A program made the position numbers and the translations under genes. Below are positions 1 through 9,104 of a DNA stretch of 37,670 nt, one piece after another; position 1 is the first letter of the stretch, and the number at the start of each line of letters is the position of its first letter. Under the pieces are notes generated by a model. That model saw only the letters and a list, made by a program, of their open reading frames with translations, made no database searches and had not been told where the DNA came from. Location: assembly GCA_036745495.1 (NCBI GenBank), contig DAIOGA010000007.1, forward strand, positions 1 to 37,670, read 5' to 3'. The stretch comes from Methylopumilus sp036745495 (lineage in GTDB: Bacteria > Pseudomonadota > Gammaproteobacteria > Burkholderiales > Methylophilaceae).

Positions 1-16
1 ATTTTGTTTCATAGAA

Positions 17-93
17 GGTGATGTAGCTCAGCTGGTTAGAGCGCAGGATTCATAATCCTGAGGTCGAGAGTTCAAGTCTCTCCATCACCACCA
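17..93 (+). tRNA. tRNA-Met (CAT), elongator
   Basis: A full cloverleaf is visible. The 7-bp acceptor stem is 17-23 with 83-89, followed by discriminator A90 and an encoded CCA at 91-93. The anticodon stem is 44-48 with 56-60, the loop is 49-55 and the anticodon CAT is at 51-53. The T arm is 66-82. The first acceptor pair is G-C and there is no run of three G-C pairs in the anticodon stem, so it is not the initiator. The TTCATAA anticodon loop resembles elongator Met more than the CAT-containing tRNA-Ile2, though modification cannot be seen. The converging gene downstream ends only 4 bases after the CCA. Confidence 0.95.
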
Positions 94-97
94 TCTT

Positions 98-1228
98 TTA
101 AAGATTAAAATCCGTTTTATATGGCGCTCTTTCATTAAGTTCGTTTGTATATTTATCAATTCCATTCTTTTCTCTTCTCAAAAAATCTTTGATTGCATGC
201 TCAAATTTTTCATCAAAAATTCGATGAAATGAAAATGTATTGAATGGCTCAAAACCTCTAGCGAGCTTGTGCTCCCCTTGCGCACCGCCTTCGAATGCAG
301 CTATTTCATTTTCAATACAAAATTCCTGGCCTTGATAGTATGAGAGTTCGAAATGCAATCCAGGATAAAAAGATTTTGAACCCCAATATCTTCCATATAA
401 ATTTTTATCGTCATAAATAAAGAATGATCCTGCAACAGGTATATCGTCTTCGTATGCCAATATTAACAATATATTCTCAGGCATACTTTCTCTAATAAGA
501 CTAAAAAAAATTCGTGTGAGATACGGGTGTGAGTGATGTTCTTGATAGGTATTGCAATAACAAGCATAGAAAAAATCTAAATCTGATTCAGCAATTTCCA
601 GGCCTTTTATTTTTTTAATTTTAAGTTCTAAGTCCTGAATTTTTTTTCGCTCTTGTTTTATTTTTTTTCGCTTATCGTGAGAAAGCTGAGACAGGAATTC
701 TTCAAAATTTTTGTAACTTTTGTTAAACCATTTAAATTGCACGCCTTCTCTTAACATCCATTTTGAATCTACGTATGCGTTTTGCTCGCTTTTATCACAA
801 AATAAAATATGGCTTGATGACATTTTATTTTTATAAGCTAGCGCTTCTATCTGTGAAACTATATTTTTTTTAATTGACGCATCCAATCCAAAAACTCTAG
901 GCCCTGTAGCGGGAGTAAATGGTATGCATGAAACGATCTTCGGATAATAGCTTTCCCCGTATTTCTGATAGGCTTCCGCCCAAGACCAATCAAATACATA
1001 TTCGCCATAAGAGTGCTCTTTTAAAAATATAGGTGAAGCGCCAACGAGCTTTCCTTCATGGGTAACGGTTGCCGGAAAAGGGTGCCAACCTGTGCCCTCC
1101 CCTATGGAATTTGATCCTTCAAGCGACTGAAAAAATTCAAGCCTTAAAAAAGGATTTGACTTGGTAAGATCATTCCATTCTTTTTTATTAATATTTTTAA
1201 AGCTAGATTGAAATTCTAAGTGCGCCAT
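98..1228 (-). CDS. GNAT-type acyltransferase, COG3146/FemAB-like (PF04339) family
   Basis: The 376-residue product matches the proteobacterial family annotated as 'peptidogalycan biosynthesis/recognition' (FemAB-like GNAT fold). Recognisable blocks are a basic segment around residues 185-200 rich in Lys/Arg (HDKRKKIKQERKK) and the near-C-terminal signature GGAQGEHKLARGFEP. Length is typical of the family. There is no signal peptide or membrane segment, so a cytosolic enzyme is expected. The substrate is not established for this family; transfer of an acyl or aminoacyl group in envelope or amino-acid metabolism is only suggested by the fold. The start is an ATG giving MAHLEF. It converges on tRNA-Met with 4 bases between them. 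The EF-hand gene lies 36 bases upstream on the same strand, so the two may be co-transcribed. Confidence 0.8.
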   Translation of the reverse strand: MAHLEFQSSFKNINKKEWNDLTKSNPFLRLEFFQSLEGSNSIGEGTGWHPFPATVTHEGKLVGASPIFLKEHSYGEYVFDWSWAEAYQKYGESYYPKIVSCIPFTPATGPRVFGLDASIKKNIVSQIEALAYKNKMSSSHILFCDKSEQNAYVDSKWMLREGVQFKWFNKSYKNFEEFLSQLSHDKRKKIKQERKKIQDLELKIKKIKGLEIAESDLDFFYACYCNTYQEHHSHPYLTRIFFSLIRESMPENILLILAYEDDIPVAGSFFIYDDKNLYGRYWGSKSFYPGLHFELSYYQGQEFCIENEIAAFEGGAQGEHKLARGFEPFNTFSFHRIFDEKFEHAIKDFLRREKNGIDKYTNELNERAPYKTDFNL

Positions 1229-1264
1229 AGCGATCTATTTTAACGAAGATTCACTAAGGGAAAT

Positions 1265-1771
1265 TTATATAGGTGTTTTGGTGTTTGATGAAGCTTGATT
1301 GTTTTTACGTTTGTTACTATCCAAATGATTTTTTTCAAATTCTTTTGCTAAGAAAGCCAATTCGTCTAGAGATATAACTTCATTCTCGTCTAAATCGAGA
1401 CGATTAAATTGGCGAGCTACCTGAGGTAAACATTTTGTCGTTTCTGCAAGGTCAAGGGTATTATCATTGTCTTCATCACAGGCAATAAAACGGGACTCCA
1501 GGCCTTTAAGCATTTCCCTTTGCTTTTCTTCGATGAGACTGCTTTCTTTACCTGATGATTTTGCATATGCAGCAAGCGCGCGTCTAATTCTTGCTCGCTC
1601 TTCTGGTGATAAAGCGCTACTTTCCTTTAATTTATTAAGCTCAGTAACAACTGAGGAATTAGCATCTGAGTCTGTTTTTGGTGCCTGATTATTTCCGCCC
1701 CCTAGTACCTGCAAAGAGATGCCAAAAAACGCAACAAAACAAAATAAAAAGGCTTTTAAAAAATTATGCAA
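1265..1771 (-). CDS. Exported EF-hand protein, function unknown
   Basis: The 168-residue product begins with a hydrophobic N-terminal segment (about residues 4-24) that looks like a Sec signal peptide, so a periplasmic location is likely. Two canonical 12-residue EF-hand loops follow: residues 99-110 (acidic ligands at D99, D101, D103, D107, E110) and 126-137 (D126, D128, N130, E137). Only 15 residues separate the loops, closer than the roughly 24 of a calmodulin pair. The middle (45-95) is charged and probably helical. The C-terminal tail is Lys/Asn/Ser-rich. Calcium or another hard cation is the expected ligand. No partner can be inferred from the neighbours, an acyltransferase downstream and a divergent two-component system. 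Confidence 0.75.
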   Translation of the reverse strand: MHNFLKAFLFCFVAFFGISLQVLGGGNNQAPKTDSDANSSVVTELNKLKESSALSPEERARIRRALAAYAKSSGKESSLIEEKQREMLKGLESRFIACDEDNDNTLDLAETTKCLPQVARQFNRLDLDENEVISLDELAFLAKEFEKNHLDSNKRKNNQASSNTKTPI

Positions 1772-1937
1772 TTGATTGATTTTTATCTGGAAAGGACTGT
1801 TATATTCAAGCTTAAATGTAAATAATTTATTACAGAAAAATGCACATTTGTTTCTATTTGTAACAATGGATCATATCTACTTTGATGTAAACTTATACAT
1901 TAAGTTCATTTCGCACCAACTGATTTAAACTAAACCC

Positions 1938-2657
1938 ATGGCAATCAATCCACCATCCATTTTAATCGTTGATGACGACCCGAAAATAAGGGATCTCACC
2001 AGTCAGTACCTTATTGATCAAGGATTGAATGTTCACGCAGCCAGTGGCGGCAAAGAAATGGATGTATTTATTGCTAACCATCAGGTTAGCCTTATCATCC
2101 TAGATCTTATGATGCCCGAAGAAAATGGGCTTGCTATATGCCAAAGGTTAAGAGGCTCAGGAAATTTCACCCCTATTATCATTCTTACGGCAAAAGGAGA
2201 TGAAATTGATCGTATTGTCGGCTTGGAAATGGGAGCAGATGATTACGTATCAAAACCATTTAATCCTCGAGAACTTTTAGCGCGTATTAATGCAGTATTA
2301 AGACGAAACGAATTAAAACAATCACAAAACTCAAATTCTGAAAATTTGGCATTTGGTCCTTTTTTGTTTAGCTCGGACACAAGAAGTCTCACAAAAAATG
2401 GGATGCCTATCAGCATTACATCGGGCGAATTTGAATTATTAAAAGTATTTATTGATCATCCTCGCCAACCACTGTCCCGGGATCAAATTATGCAATTAGC
2501 AAAGGGACGCGAACTTGATGTGTTTGATAGAAGTATCGATGTTCAAATTTCGAGACTAAGAAAAATTCTAGAAGAAGATCCTACAAGCCCTAAATTTTTA
2601 CAAACAATGTGGGGCTTCGGATATATCTTTGTTCCAGATGGTGATGCCGCACATTGA
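1938..2657 (+). CDS. OmpR-family response regulator
   Basis: The product has 239 residues, typical of the OmpR/PhoB class. The receiver domain (about 6-120) carries the acidic pocket D12-D14, the phospho-acceptor D56 in LILDLMMP context, T84, Y103 and K106, all the expected switch residues. A winged-helix DNA-binding domain follows (about 140-235), ending in the usual WGFGYIF block. The start is an ATG with an adjacent weak ribosome site. The next gene, a histidine kinase, starts inside the stop codon (TTGA overlap at 2654-2657), so the two are translationally coupled and form a cognate pair. The composition resembles OmpR of the osmolarity EnvZ-OmpR system, but the regulated genes cannot be read from this window. 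Confidence 0.93.
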   Translation: MAINPPSILIVDDDPKIRDLTSQYLIDQGLNVHAASGGKEMDVFIANHQVSLIILDLMMPEENGLAICQRLRGSGNFTPIIILTAKGDEIDRIVGLEMGADDYVSKPFNPRELLARINAVLRRNELKQSQNSNSENLAFGPFLFSSDTRSLTKNGMPISITSGEFELLKVFIDHPRQPLSRDQIMQLAKGRELDVFDRSIDVQISRLRKILEEDPTSPKFLQTMWGFGYIFVPDGDAAH

Positions 2658-3970
2658 AGTTCATTCCCAATACACTTCTTGCTAGATTTCTTATCCTCAT
2701 CGCAACAGTGCTTATCATTGCGCAGATTGTTTCAATTCGCATATTTGATTATTTTGAAAGAGGTCCTAGAGCTGAAGCAGTAGCTCAAGAAATTGAAACT
2801 GTGGTTAATTTCACAAGAGCATCTCTTATATCTTCAAGGGAGGATAAAAGACTTGAGCTTTTGTCGGAATTATCTACCAAAGGCGACATCAGAATTTATC
2901 CTGCATATTACTTCGAAGATATTGAGCCTCTTGCTCCAGATCCTTTCTTGCAAGTTGTTGTAGGTAAATTAAAAGAGAGGCTTGGTGAAAATACCATAGT
3001 GATCACAAATCACTATGGTATACCGGGCCTTTGGGTAAGCTTTTCTATCGATCAAGATGAATTTTGGGTGGTGATTCCTACCCCAGGAGATAGGCCATTC
3101 CCATGGCATTGGATTGGCTGGGGCATTATTGTTGCTGGTCTTTCAATCATTGGTGCATATGCTACCGCAACAAGAATTAATCGACCTTTAAACCTCTTAA
3201 TTCAAGCTACAGAACAATTAAAAAAAGGTGAGTTTCCAAAAAAACTGCCTCTAGATAGTGTGACTGAATTTCAAGCCATGAGTCAGACATTTAACGAAAT
3301 GGCGGAAGGCCTTAATAAGGTAGAACAAGAAAGAAAACTTCTACTTGCAGGTATCTCACATGACGTGAGAACACCTCTCACAAGACTTAGAATTGCTATT
3401 GAAATGTTGCCTGAAAATATAGCTGCCAAACTGAAAAAAAGTATGGAAGAAGATGTGTCAGAAATAGATAGCATTCTTAACCAATTTATGGACTACGTCC
3501 GTGGCTTTGAGCAAGAGGGCAAAATATCAACAAATTTAAATGATTTTTTTACACATCTAAAAGAGCAACACAAAATACTTAACCGTAATATTGTTTTGGT
3601 AAGTAATATCAAAATACCTATTTTTTATGACATCAGACCCGTTTCATTTAGAAGATTATTTGATAATTTAATTAATAATGCATTTTCATATTCAAATGGG
3701 GAAGTTTTAATTACGCTTAAAAAGAATAAAGATAGCATTATGATTAGTATTCTAGATGACGGTCCTGGCATACCGCCTGAAGAAATTAAACGCCTCCTTA
3801 AGCCCTTCGAGCGAATGGATGAGGCAAGGGGAAATAGTGAAGGCTGCGGACTCGGTCTTGCTATTGCAGAGCGTATTACTCAATCACATGATGGCAAACT
3901 AACAATTTCTAATCGTGCTAAAAAAGGTCTTGAAGTTAAGATTGTTTTACCTCTAGTTAGTGAAAGTTAG
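2654..3970 (+). CDS. EnvZ-like sensor histidine kinase
   Basis: The 438-residue inner-membrane kinase is the partner of the upstream regulator. Membrane segments lie at about 9-29 and 152-171 and flank a short periplasmic sensor region of about 120 residues. A HAMP segment (about 172-225) is followed by the dimerisation helix with phospho-acceptor H236 in ISHDVRTPLTRLR. The HATPase domain shows the N box (NLINNAFSYS), G1 (DDGPGI) and G2 (GLGLAI). Translation starts at a TTG that overlaps the regulator's stop by four bases. The gene converges on cysG: the two stop codons share bases 3967-3970. EnvZ-type by architecture; the stimulus is unknown. Confidence 0.92.
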   Translation: MKFIPNTLLARFLILIATVLIIAQIVSIRIFDYFERGPRAEAVAQEIETVVNFTRASLISSREDKRLELLSELSTKGDIRIYPAYYFEDIEPLAPDPFLQVVVGKLKERLGENTIVITNHYGIPGLWVSFSIDQDEFWVVIPTPGDRPFPWHWIGWGIIVAGLSIIGAYATATRINRPLNLLIQATEQLKKGEFPKKLPLDSVTEFQAMSQTFNEMAEGLNKVEQERKLLLAGISHDVRTPLTRLRIAIEMLPENIAAKLKKSMEEDVSEIDSILNQFMDYVRGFEQEGKISTNLNDFFTHLKEQHKILNRNIVLVSNIKIPIFYDIRPVSFRRLFDNLINNAFSYSNGEVLITLKKNKDSIMISILDDGPGIPPEEIKRLLKPFERMDEARGNSEGCGLGLAIAERITQSHDGKLTISNRAKKGLEVKIVLPLVSES

Positions 3971-5346
3971 TTAAACCAATTTAATTTTTTTCGAAGTTTA
4001 ACAACGTTGCCAACAATAATAAGTGATGGAGATTTTAATTTTTCTTGTCTCACTTTTTGAGTAATATTTAAAAGACTGCTAGTTACAACTTTTTGACTTG
4101 AAGTTGTTCCCTGCTCAACGACTGCAATCGGTAAATTTTTTGATGCGCCATGTTTAATTAATTGTTCGCATATTTGCGAAAGCGCTAAAAGGCCCATATA
4201 AATTACTACTGTTTGATTGGGTTTGGCTAACGAATCCCATTCAAGAGTCAATTTTTCATTTTTCATGTGGCCTGTAACAAATATACAAGATTGCGCATAG
4301 TCTCTGTGAGTCAAAGGAATGCCTGCATAACTTGATACACCATTAGCAGCGGTGATTCCGGGTACCACTTGAAATGGAATTTTATGCTCCATGAGCATTT
4401 CAATTTCCTCGCCACCTCTGCCAAATATAAAAGGATCACCACCTTTTAACCGCAAAACTCGCATACCTTTTTTTGCTAATTTTACAAGCAATTGATTAAT
4501 TTTTTCTTGCGGCACAGTATGTCGATCTCTTTCTTTGCCGACATAAATAAGCTCTGCATCACGCCTCACTAAATTTAAAACATCTTTACTGATCAATTTG
4601 TCATAAACACATACATCCGACCTTTGCATTAAATGAAGCGCTCTGAATGTAAGCAAATCTGGGTCGCCGGGTCCGCCTCCAACCAAAAAGACTTCTCCTT
4701 GTTTCTTTTTTATTTCATTCTTTTTCACCAAAGCTATTAATTGCTGTGCACTTAATTTCTTAGTTTGATTTAGAAACTGTCTTACCAAAGGGTGATCAAT
4801 AAAATTTTCCCAGAAAATTCTTCTTGATTGTGTTGTTTCGTATCTATTTTTAACACTATCTCTCATCGAGCCCATCACAGAAGCGAGCTTACTAAAGCTA
4901 TGTGGAATCAAAGCTTCAATTTTTTCACGAACAAATTTGGCTAAAACGGGTGCATTGCCTTCACTGGAAATTGCAATTAATAATGGTGATCGATCTATAA
5001 TTGATCCCATCGTAAAAGTACAAAGCGAAGGCTCATCAACTACATTAACTGGGATATTTAGTGCTTGTGCAGTTTTAGATACCAATAAATTAACTTTTTT
5101 ATTATCGGTCGCCGCAACAACAAGCACAGGATGGGTTAAATCATTTTTTTCAAAAGATTTTATCTTGACGTGAATTTTTTTTAGCTTTTGATAATGCTTT
5201 AATTCCTTACATAAGCTAGAAGCAATCACGGTAATTTTTGCATCGGCCTTAAGGAGCATTTCAATCTTTCTTAAAGCGACGTCACCTCCCCCTATAACCA
5301 ATACAGGCTTATGTATTAAATTAATAAAAATTGGGAAACTTTTCAT
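3967..5346 (-). CDS. cysG: Siroheme synthase CysG (trifunctional)
   Basis: The product has 459 residues, the same layout and size as E. coli CysG. The N-terminal NAD-binding Rossmann domain (VLVIGGGDVALRK near 15-27) oxidises precorrin-2 and inserts iron. The residues matching the catalytic D104 and the S128 of E. coli CysG are present at the same positions. The C-terminal uroporphyrinogen-III methyltransferase starts near residue 218 (FLVGGGPGDPDLLT) with D249 and K271 in the expected places and the GGDPFIFGRGGEE block. It makes siroheme from uroporphyrinogen III for sulfite or nitrite reductase. It is transcribed alone on the reverse strand, divergent from miaB across a 132-base gap, and overlaps the kinase gene tail to tail by 4 bases. 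Confidence 0.95.
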   Translation of the reverse strand: MKSFPIFINLIHKPVLVIGGGDVALRKIEMLLKADAKITVIASSLCKELKHYQKLKKIHVKIKSFEKNDLTHPVLVVAATDNKKVNLLVSKTAQALNIPVNVVDEPSLCTFTMGSIIDRSPLLIAISSEGNAPVLAKFVREKIEALIPHSFSKLASVMGSMRDSVKNRYETTQSRRIFWENFIDHPLVRQFLNQTKKLSAQQLIALVKKNEIKKKQGEVFLVGGGPGDPDLLTFRALHLMQRSDVCVYDKLISKDVLNLVRRDAELIYVGKERDRHTVPQEKINQLLVKLAKKGMRVLRLKGGDPFIFGRGGEEIEMLMEHKIPFQVVPGITAANGVSSYAGIPLTHRDYAQSCIFVTGHMKNEKLTLEWDSLAKPNQTVVIYMGLLALSQICEQLIKHGASKNLPIAVVEQGTTSSQKVVTSSLLNITQKVRQEKLKSPSLIIVGNVVKLRKKLNWFN

Positions 5347-5478
5347 ACCGTCATTTTACATGCTCATTGGAAGGTAGATCTTATCTAAAACGGAATAATT
5401 TACCTGTATTATTAATCACTTAAAGCCACTATACTTAACACAACCTAATTTTAATGCTCCACTTATTTCATTAGTTTT

Positions 5479-6801
5479 ATGCTCAAAAAAGTTTTTATTA
5501 AAACGTTCGGCTGCAAAATGAATGAGTATGACTCATCCAAAATGCAGGATGTATTAAATCAAACTCACTCGACTTCCAAAACGGAGAATCCGAAGGAAGC
5601 TGATCTTATTATCTTAAATACATGCTCTGTCAGAGAAAAAGCGGAAGAAAAAATATATAGTCATCTTGGTGAGTATGAAGCTCTTAAGAAAATTAATCCC
5701 AATTTACTTATTGCAATTGGTGGGTGTGTTGCTAGCCAAGAAGGTGACAATATTCTTAAGCGAGCCCCTTTTGTAGATCTTATTTTTGGCCCACAAACCC
5801 TTCATCGATTGCCAGAATTAGTAAACAAAAGAAAATTAGCTGGCTCATCACAAGTTGATATTTCGTTCCCTGAGATAGAAAAATTCGATCATCTACCCGC
5901 TCCAAGCTTTTCAGGTGCTTCAGCTATGGTTTCAATTATTGAGGGATGCAGCAAGTATTGTTCGTTTTGTGTTGTTCCTTATACACGAGGGGAAGAAATT
6001 TCTAGGCCTTTTGAGGATATATTGGCTGAAGTAATTCACCTGGCTTCTTTAGGCGCAAAAGAAATCACTCTACTCGGACAAAATGTTAATGCTTATCGAT
6101 CTCTCACTAAAAAAGGATCTTCTGCAGACCTTGCTTTACTTATAGAATATATTTCTGAGATTGATGCAATTAAACGTATTAAATTTACAACAAGTCATCC
6201 CAATGAAATGAATGATGACCTTATAGAATGCTTCAGAAAATTTCCAAAACTTGCAGCACATCTTCATTTGCCTATTCAATCAGGCTCAGATCGCATATTG
6301 TCAGCAATGAAGAGAAATTACACGGCGCTAGAATACAAAAATATCATAAGAAAATTAAAAAAGAATTGCCCTCAAATTTCAATAAGCTCTGATTTTATTA
6401 TTGGATTCCCTAACGAAACAGACGCTGATTTTGAAATGACAAAAAAAATTATGGAAGATGTTAAATTTGATTTTAGTTTTAGTTTTTTATACAGTCCAAG
6501 ACCCGGAACGCCAGCTTCATACATTCACGACGAAATTCCTCATGAGACAAAATTAAGAAGATTGAATGAATTACAATTAATGAATGATGCCCAAGGCAAG
6601 GCGATCAGCCACCTTATGTTAGGTACTAAACAACGCATTTTAATTGACGGTCAATCATGGAAGAATCCTGGTGAAATGGCTGGTAAAACAGATAATAATA
6701 GAGTGGTTGACGTTAAAGCTGATAAATCATTTATTAACCAATTTGTAGATGTCACAATTACCGAAGTGACTTCAAAAAGACTTCGCGGAGAAATTATTTA
6801 A
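5479..6801 (+). CDS. miaB: tRNA-2-methylthio-N6-isopentenyladenosine-37 synthase MiaB
   Basis: A 440-residue radical-SAM methylthiotransferase that adds a methylthio group to isopentenyl-A37 of tRNAs reading UNN codons. The N-terminal UPF0004 domain has the three cluster cysteines C12, C49 and C83. The radical-SAM CxxxCxxC motif is C157-C161-C164 (CSKYCSFC). A TRAM RNA-binding domain closes the protein (about 375-440). The ATG start precedes KKVFIKTFGC, the normal family start. The gene opens a tightly packed forward run; phoH begins one base after its stop, as in many betaproteobacteria. A TATACT hexamer at 5430-5435 could be its -10 element, but I see no convincing -35. Confidence 0.97.
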   Translation: MLKKVFIKTFGCKMNEYDSSKMQDVLNQTHSTSKTENPKEADLIILNTCSVREKAEEKIYSHLGEYEALKKINPNLLIAIGGCVASQEGDNILKRAPFVDLIFGPQTLHRLPELVNKRKLAGSSQVDISFPEIEKFDHLPAPSFSGASAMVSIIEGCSKYCSFCVVPYTRGEEISRPFEDILAEVIHLASLGAKEITLLGQNVNAYRSLTKKGSSADLALLIEYISEIDAIKRIKFTTSHPNEMNDDLIECFRKFPKLAAHLHLPIQSGSDRILSAMKRNYTALEYKNIIRKLKKNCPQISISSDFIIGFPNETDADFEMTKKIMEDVKFDFSFSFLYSPRPGTPASYIHDEIPHETKLRRLNELQLMNDAQGKAISHLMLGTKQRILIDGQSWKNPGEMAGKTDNNRVVDVKADKSFINQFVDVTITEVTSKRLRGEII

Positions 6802-6802
6802 T

Positions 6803-7756
6803 ATGGGTATGGAATTTAAATTACCTTCTGACAATAACAGGCAATTATCTAATTTATGTGGGGCATTAGATCAAAATCTAAAGCAAATTGAAGCGGCATT
6901 AGAAGTTGATATTGTAAGACGTGGGTCTAGTTTTGTTATAAACGGCTCCTCAAAAAATATAAAAGCTGCGGCAACTCTTATCCAAAAATTTTACAAAAAA
7001 GCTACCGATCCTATTGAATTAGAAGATGTTCAATTAGGGCTCGTCGAAATAAATAAATTTGAAAAAGAAATAAAAGCAACTTCAGAAATCAATGAACTCA
7101 AAACAAAACGAAGTGACCTGAGAGGTAGAACGCCCAGACAAAATGCATACTTAAAAAATATACAGGATTTTGATATCACATTCGGCATTGGCCCCGCAGG
7201 GACAGGGAAAACTTATCTTGCTGTTGCAAGCGCTGTAGATGCAATTAACCGAGATAAAATTAAACGTATCGTCTTAGTGAGGCCTGCTGTGGAAGCTGGT
7301 GAGAGATTAGGTTTTCTTCCGGGTGATTTAGCACAAAAAGTAAATCCTTATTTAAGGCCTCTTTATGATGCACTCTATGATTTGGCTGGCTACGATAATG
7401 TTCATAAAATGATTGATAAAAGTATCATCGAAATAGCACCCTTAGCTTACATGAGAGGCCGCACACTCAATCAAAGCTTTATCATTTTAGATGAAGCTCA
7501 AAATACGACTCCTGAACAGATGAAGATGTTCTTAACCCGCATAGGCTTTGGATCAAAAACTGTCATTACGGGTGATATTACTCAAATTGACTTAGCGAAA
7601 GGCCAAAAAAGCGGCTTAATTGAAGCAAAGAAAATTTTGTCAAAAGTAAAAGGTATTGCGTTCACTCATTTCTTATCAGAAGATGTGGTAAGACATCCTC
7701 TTGTTCAAAAAATTATTAATGCCTATGAAAATTTTGAAAAAAAAGAAAGTAAATAA
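6803..7756 (+). CDS. ybeZ: PhoH-like ATPase (YbeZ)
   Basis: The 317-residue P-loop ATPase belongs to the PhoH family. An N-terminal KH-like RNA-binding region occupies about 1-80. The Walker A is GPAGTGKT at 130-137 and the Walker B is in FIILDEAQNTTPEQ. The protein is the usual partner of YbeY in rRNA maturation and ribosome quality control, and the ybeZ-ybeY order is kept here: ybeY starts 10 bases downstream. Length and motifs are complete. Its biochemical activity in cells is still less well defined than the family assignment. Confidence 0.94.
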   Translation: MGMEFKLPSDNNRQLSNLCGALDQNLKQIEAALEVDIVRRGSSFVINGSSKNIKAAATLIQKFYKKATDPIELEDVQLGLVEINKFEKEIKATSEINELKTKRSDLRGRTPRQNAYLKNIQDFDITFGIGPAGTGKTYLAVASAVDAINRDKIKRIVLVRPAVEAGERLGFLPGDLAQKVNPYLRPLYDALYDLAGYDNVHKMIDKSIIEIAPLAYMRGRTLNQSFIILDEAQNTTPEQMKMFLTRIGFGSKTVITGDITQIDLAKGQKSGLIEAKKILSKVKGIAFTHFLSEDVVRHPLVQKIINAYENFEKKESK

Positions 7757-7766
7757 TTAACTTCAA

Positions 7767-8222
7767 ATGGAATTAAAACCCATCATTGCAATACAAGATA
7801 TGGTGCATACAAAACCAATTTTAAAAAAAACACTCTGCCATAAATGGCTCGCACCCATTATTGATCAAAATGCCGAAATAACTATTCGAATAGTAGGAAA
7901 TGATGAATCAAAAAATCTAAACAATATGTATCGCAAAAAAAAATATCCGACCAATGTACTTTCTTTTCTTGTCGACGATGAGCATCATCTCATTGGAGAT
8001 ATTGTCCTTTGTGCTCCAGTCATAGAAAAAGAGGCGTTGGAGCAATTGAAAAATCTTGAAGCTCACTACGCTCACCTTATCATTCATGGCGCACTTCATT
8101 TGTATGGTTATGACCATGAAAATAAAAAAGATGCTGAAATTATGGAAGAAAAAGAGATTAAAATTTTAACTAAACTAGGTTTTAAAAACCCTTATCTTAT
8201 AGAAGAGAAAAAACCGCAATGA
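7767..8222 (+). CDS. ybeY: Endoribonuclease YbeY
   Basis: A 151-residue zinc-dependent endoribonuclease used in 16S rRNA 3'-end processing and late ribosome quality control. The diagnostic zinc motif HGALHLYGYDH gives ligands H107, H111 and H117. The central strand with TNVLSF is also typical. The next gene corC starts in the stop codon (ATGA at 8219-8222), so the two should be translationally coupled. Size and order are normal for the family. Confidence 0.96.
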   Translation: MELKPIIAIQDMVHTKPILKKTLCHKWLAPIIDQNAEITIRIVGNDESKNLNNMYRKKKYPTNVLSFLVDDEHHLIGDIVLCAPVIEKEALEQLKNLEAHYAHLIIHGALHLYGYDHENKKDAEIMEEKEIKILTKLGFKNPYLIEEKKPQ

Positions 8223-9052
8223 GCGAATCAAAAAAATCTAAATTAATTGAACGCCTCAGTCATTTTCTTTTAAGAGGCCCTGAAGATCGCGCACAGCTTT
8301 TTGAATTACTTAAATCTTCATATGAAAAAAATCTAATGGATGCTGATTCACTTTCTATGATTGAAGGCGTTCTTCAGGTTTCAGAAATGCAAGTCAGAGA
8401 TATCATGATTCCAAGATCACAAATGGATGTTATTGATATTTCTCATCCACCTGAAAAATTTATTCCTTTTATTATTGCGACGGCTCACTCACGCTTTCCT
8501 GTGATTGAAGATGATAAAAATGATGTCATTGGTATTTTGCTAGCCAAGGATCTTCTTAAATATTATGCCGGCGACGACTTTGAAATTAGAGATATGTTAC
8601 GCCCTGCTATATTCATTCCTGAATCCAAAAGACTTAATGTACTTCTGAAAGAATTTAGAAGCAGTCGAAATCATATTGCAATCGTAGTAGATGAATACGG
8701 CGGTGTCTCAGGCATGGTCACTATTGAAGATGTATTAGAACAAATTGTGGGTGAGATTGAAGATGAATTTGATTTTGATGAGACTGAAGACAATATAATT
8801 CAAGACAAAAATGGTCTCTATAGGGTAAAAGCGTCGACTGAAATTGAAGACTTTAATGATTTTTTTAAAGTGAACTTTAGTAATGAAGAGTTTTCAACTA
8901 TAGGCGGTTTAATTATTCATGCATTTGGCCACCTTCCAAAGCGAGATGAAAAAATTACTTTTCAAGGGTTCAAAATTACAGTTCTAAGAGCTGATAGTCG
9001 CAAGCTTTATTCTATCCTTCTTGAAATTGACACTACTGATAATAACGTGTAA
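8219..9052 (+). CDS. corC: CorC/HlyC family CBS-domain transporter-associated protein
   Basis: The 277-residue protein has two CBS domains (about 65-185, including MIPRSQMDVI and VSGMVTIEDVLEQIVGEIEDE) followed by the CorC_HlyC domain (about 200-275). It lacks the membrane DUF21 part, which fits the short soluble CorC/YbeX form associated with magnesium and cobalt efflux. The ybeY-corC overlap and nearby lnt match the conserved ybeZ-ybeY-ybeX-lnt cluster. What differs is a small exported protein gene placed between corC and lnt. Confidence 0.93.
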   Translation: MSESKKSKLIERLSHFLLRGPEDRAQLFELLKSSYEKNLMDADSLSMIEGVLQVSEMQVRDIMIPRSQMDVIDISHPPEKFIPFIIATAHSRFPVIEDDKNDVIGILLAKDLLKYYAGDDFEIRDMLRPAIFIPESKRLNVLLKEFRSSRNHIAIVVDEYGGVSGMVTIEDVLEQIVGEIEDEFDFDETEDNIIQDKNGLYRVKASTEIEDFNDFFKVNFSNEEFSTIGGLIIHAFGHLPKRDEKITFQGFKITVLRADSRKLYSILLEIDTTDNNV

Positions 9053-9104
9053 TTTTTTGAACTAATCGTCTTATTCTTTTTCTTAAAGCTTTAGGGAATC
9101 TTTC

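Noticed and set aside
3971..3991. TTAAA-CCAA-TTTAA followed by T-run after the histidine kinase gene
   Set aside because: The stem is only five A-T pairs and lies in the cysG coding region; T-runs are common by chance in this AT-rich DNA.
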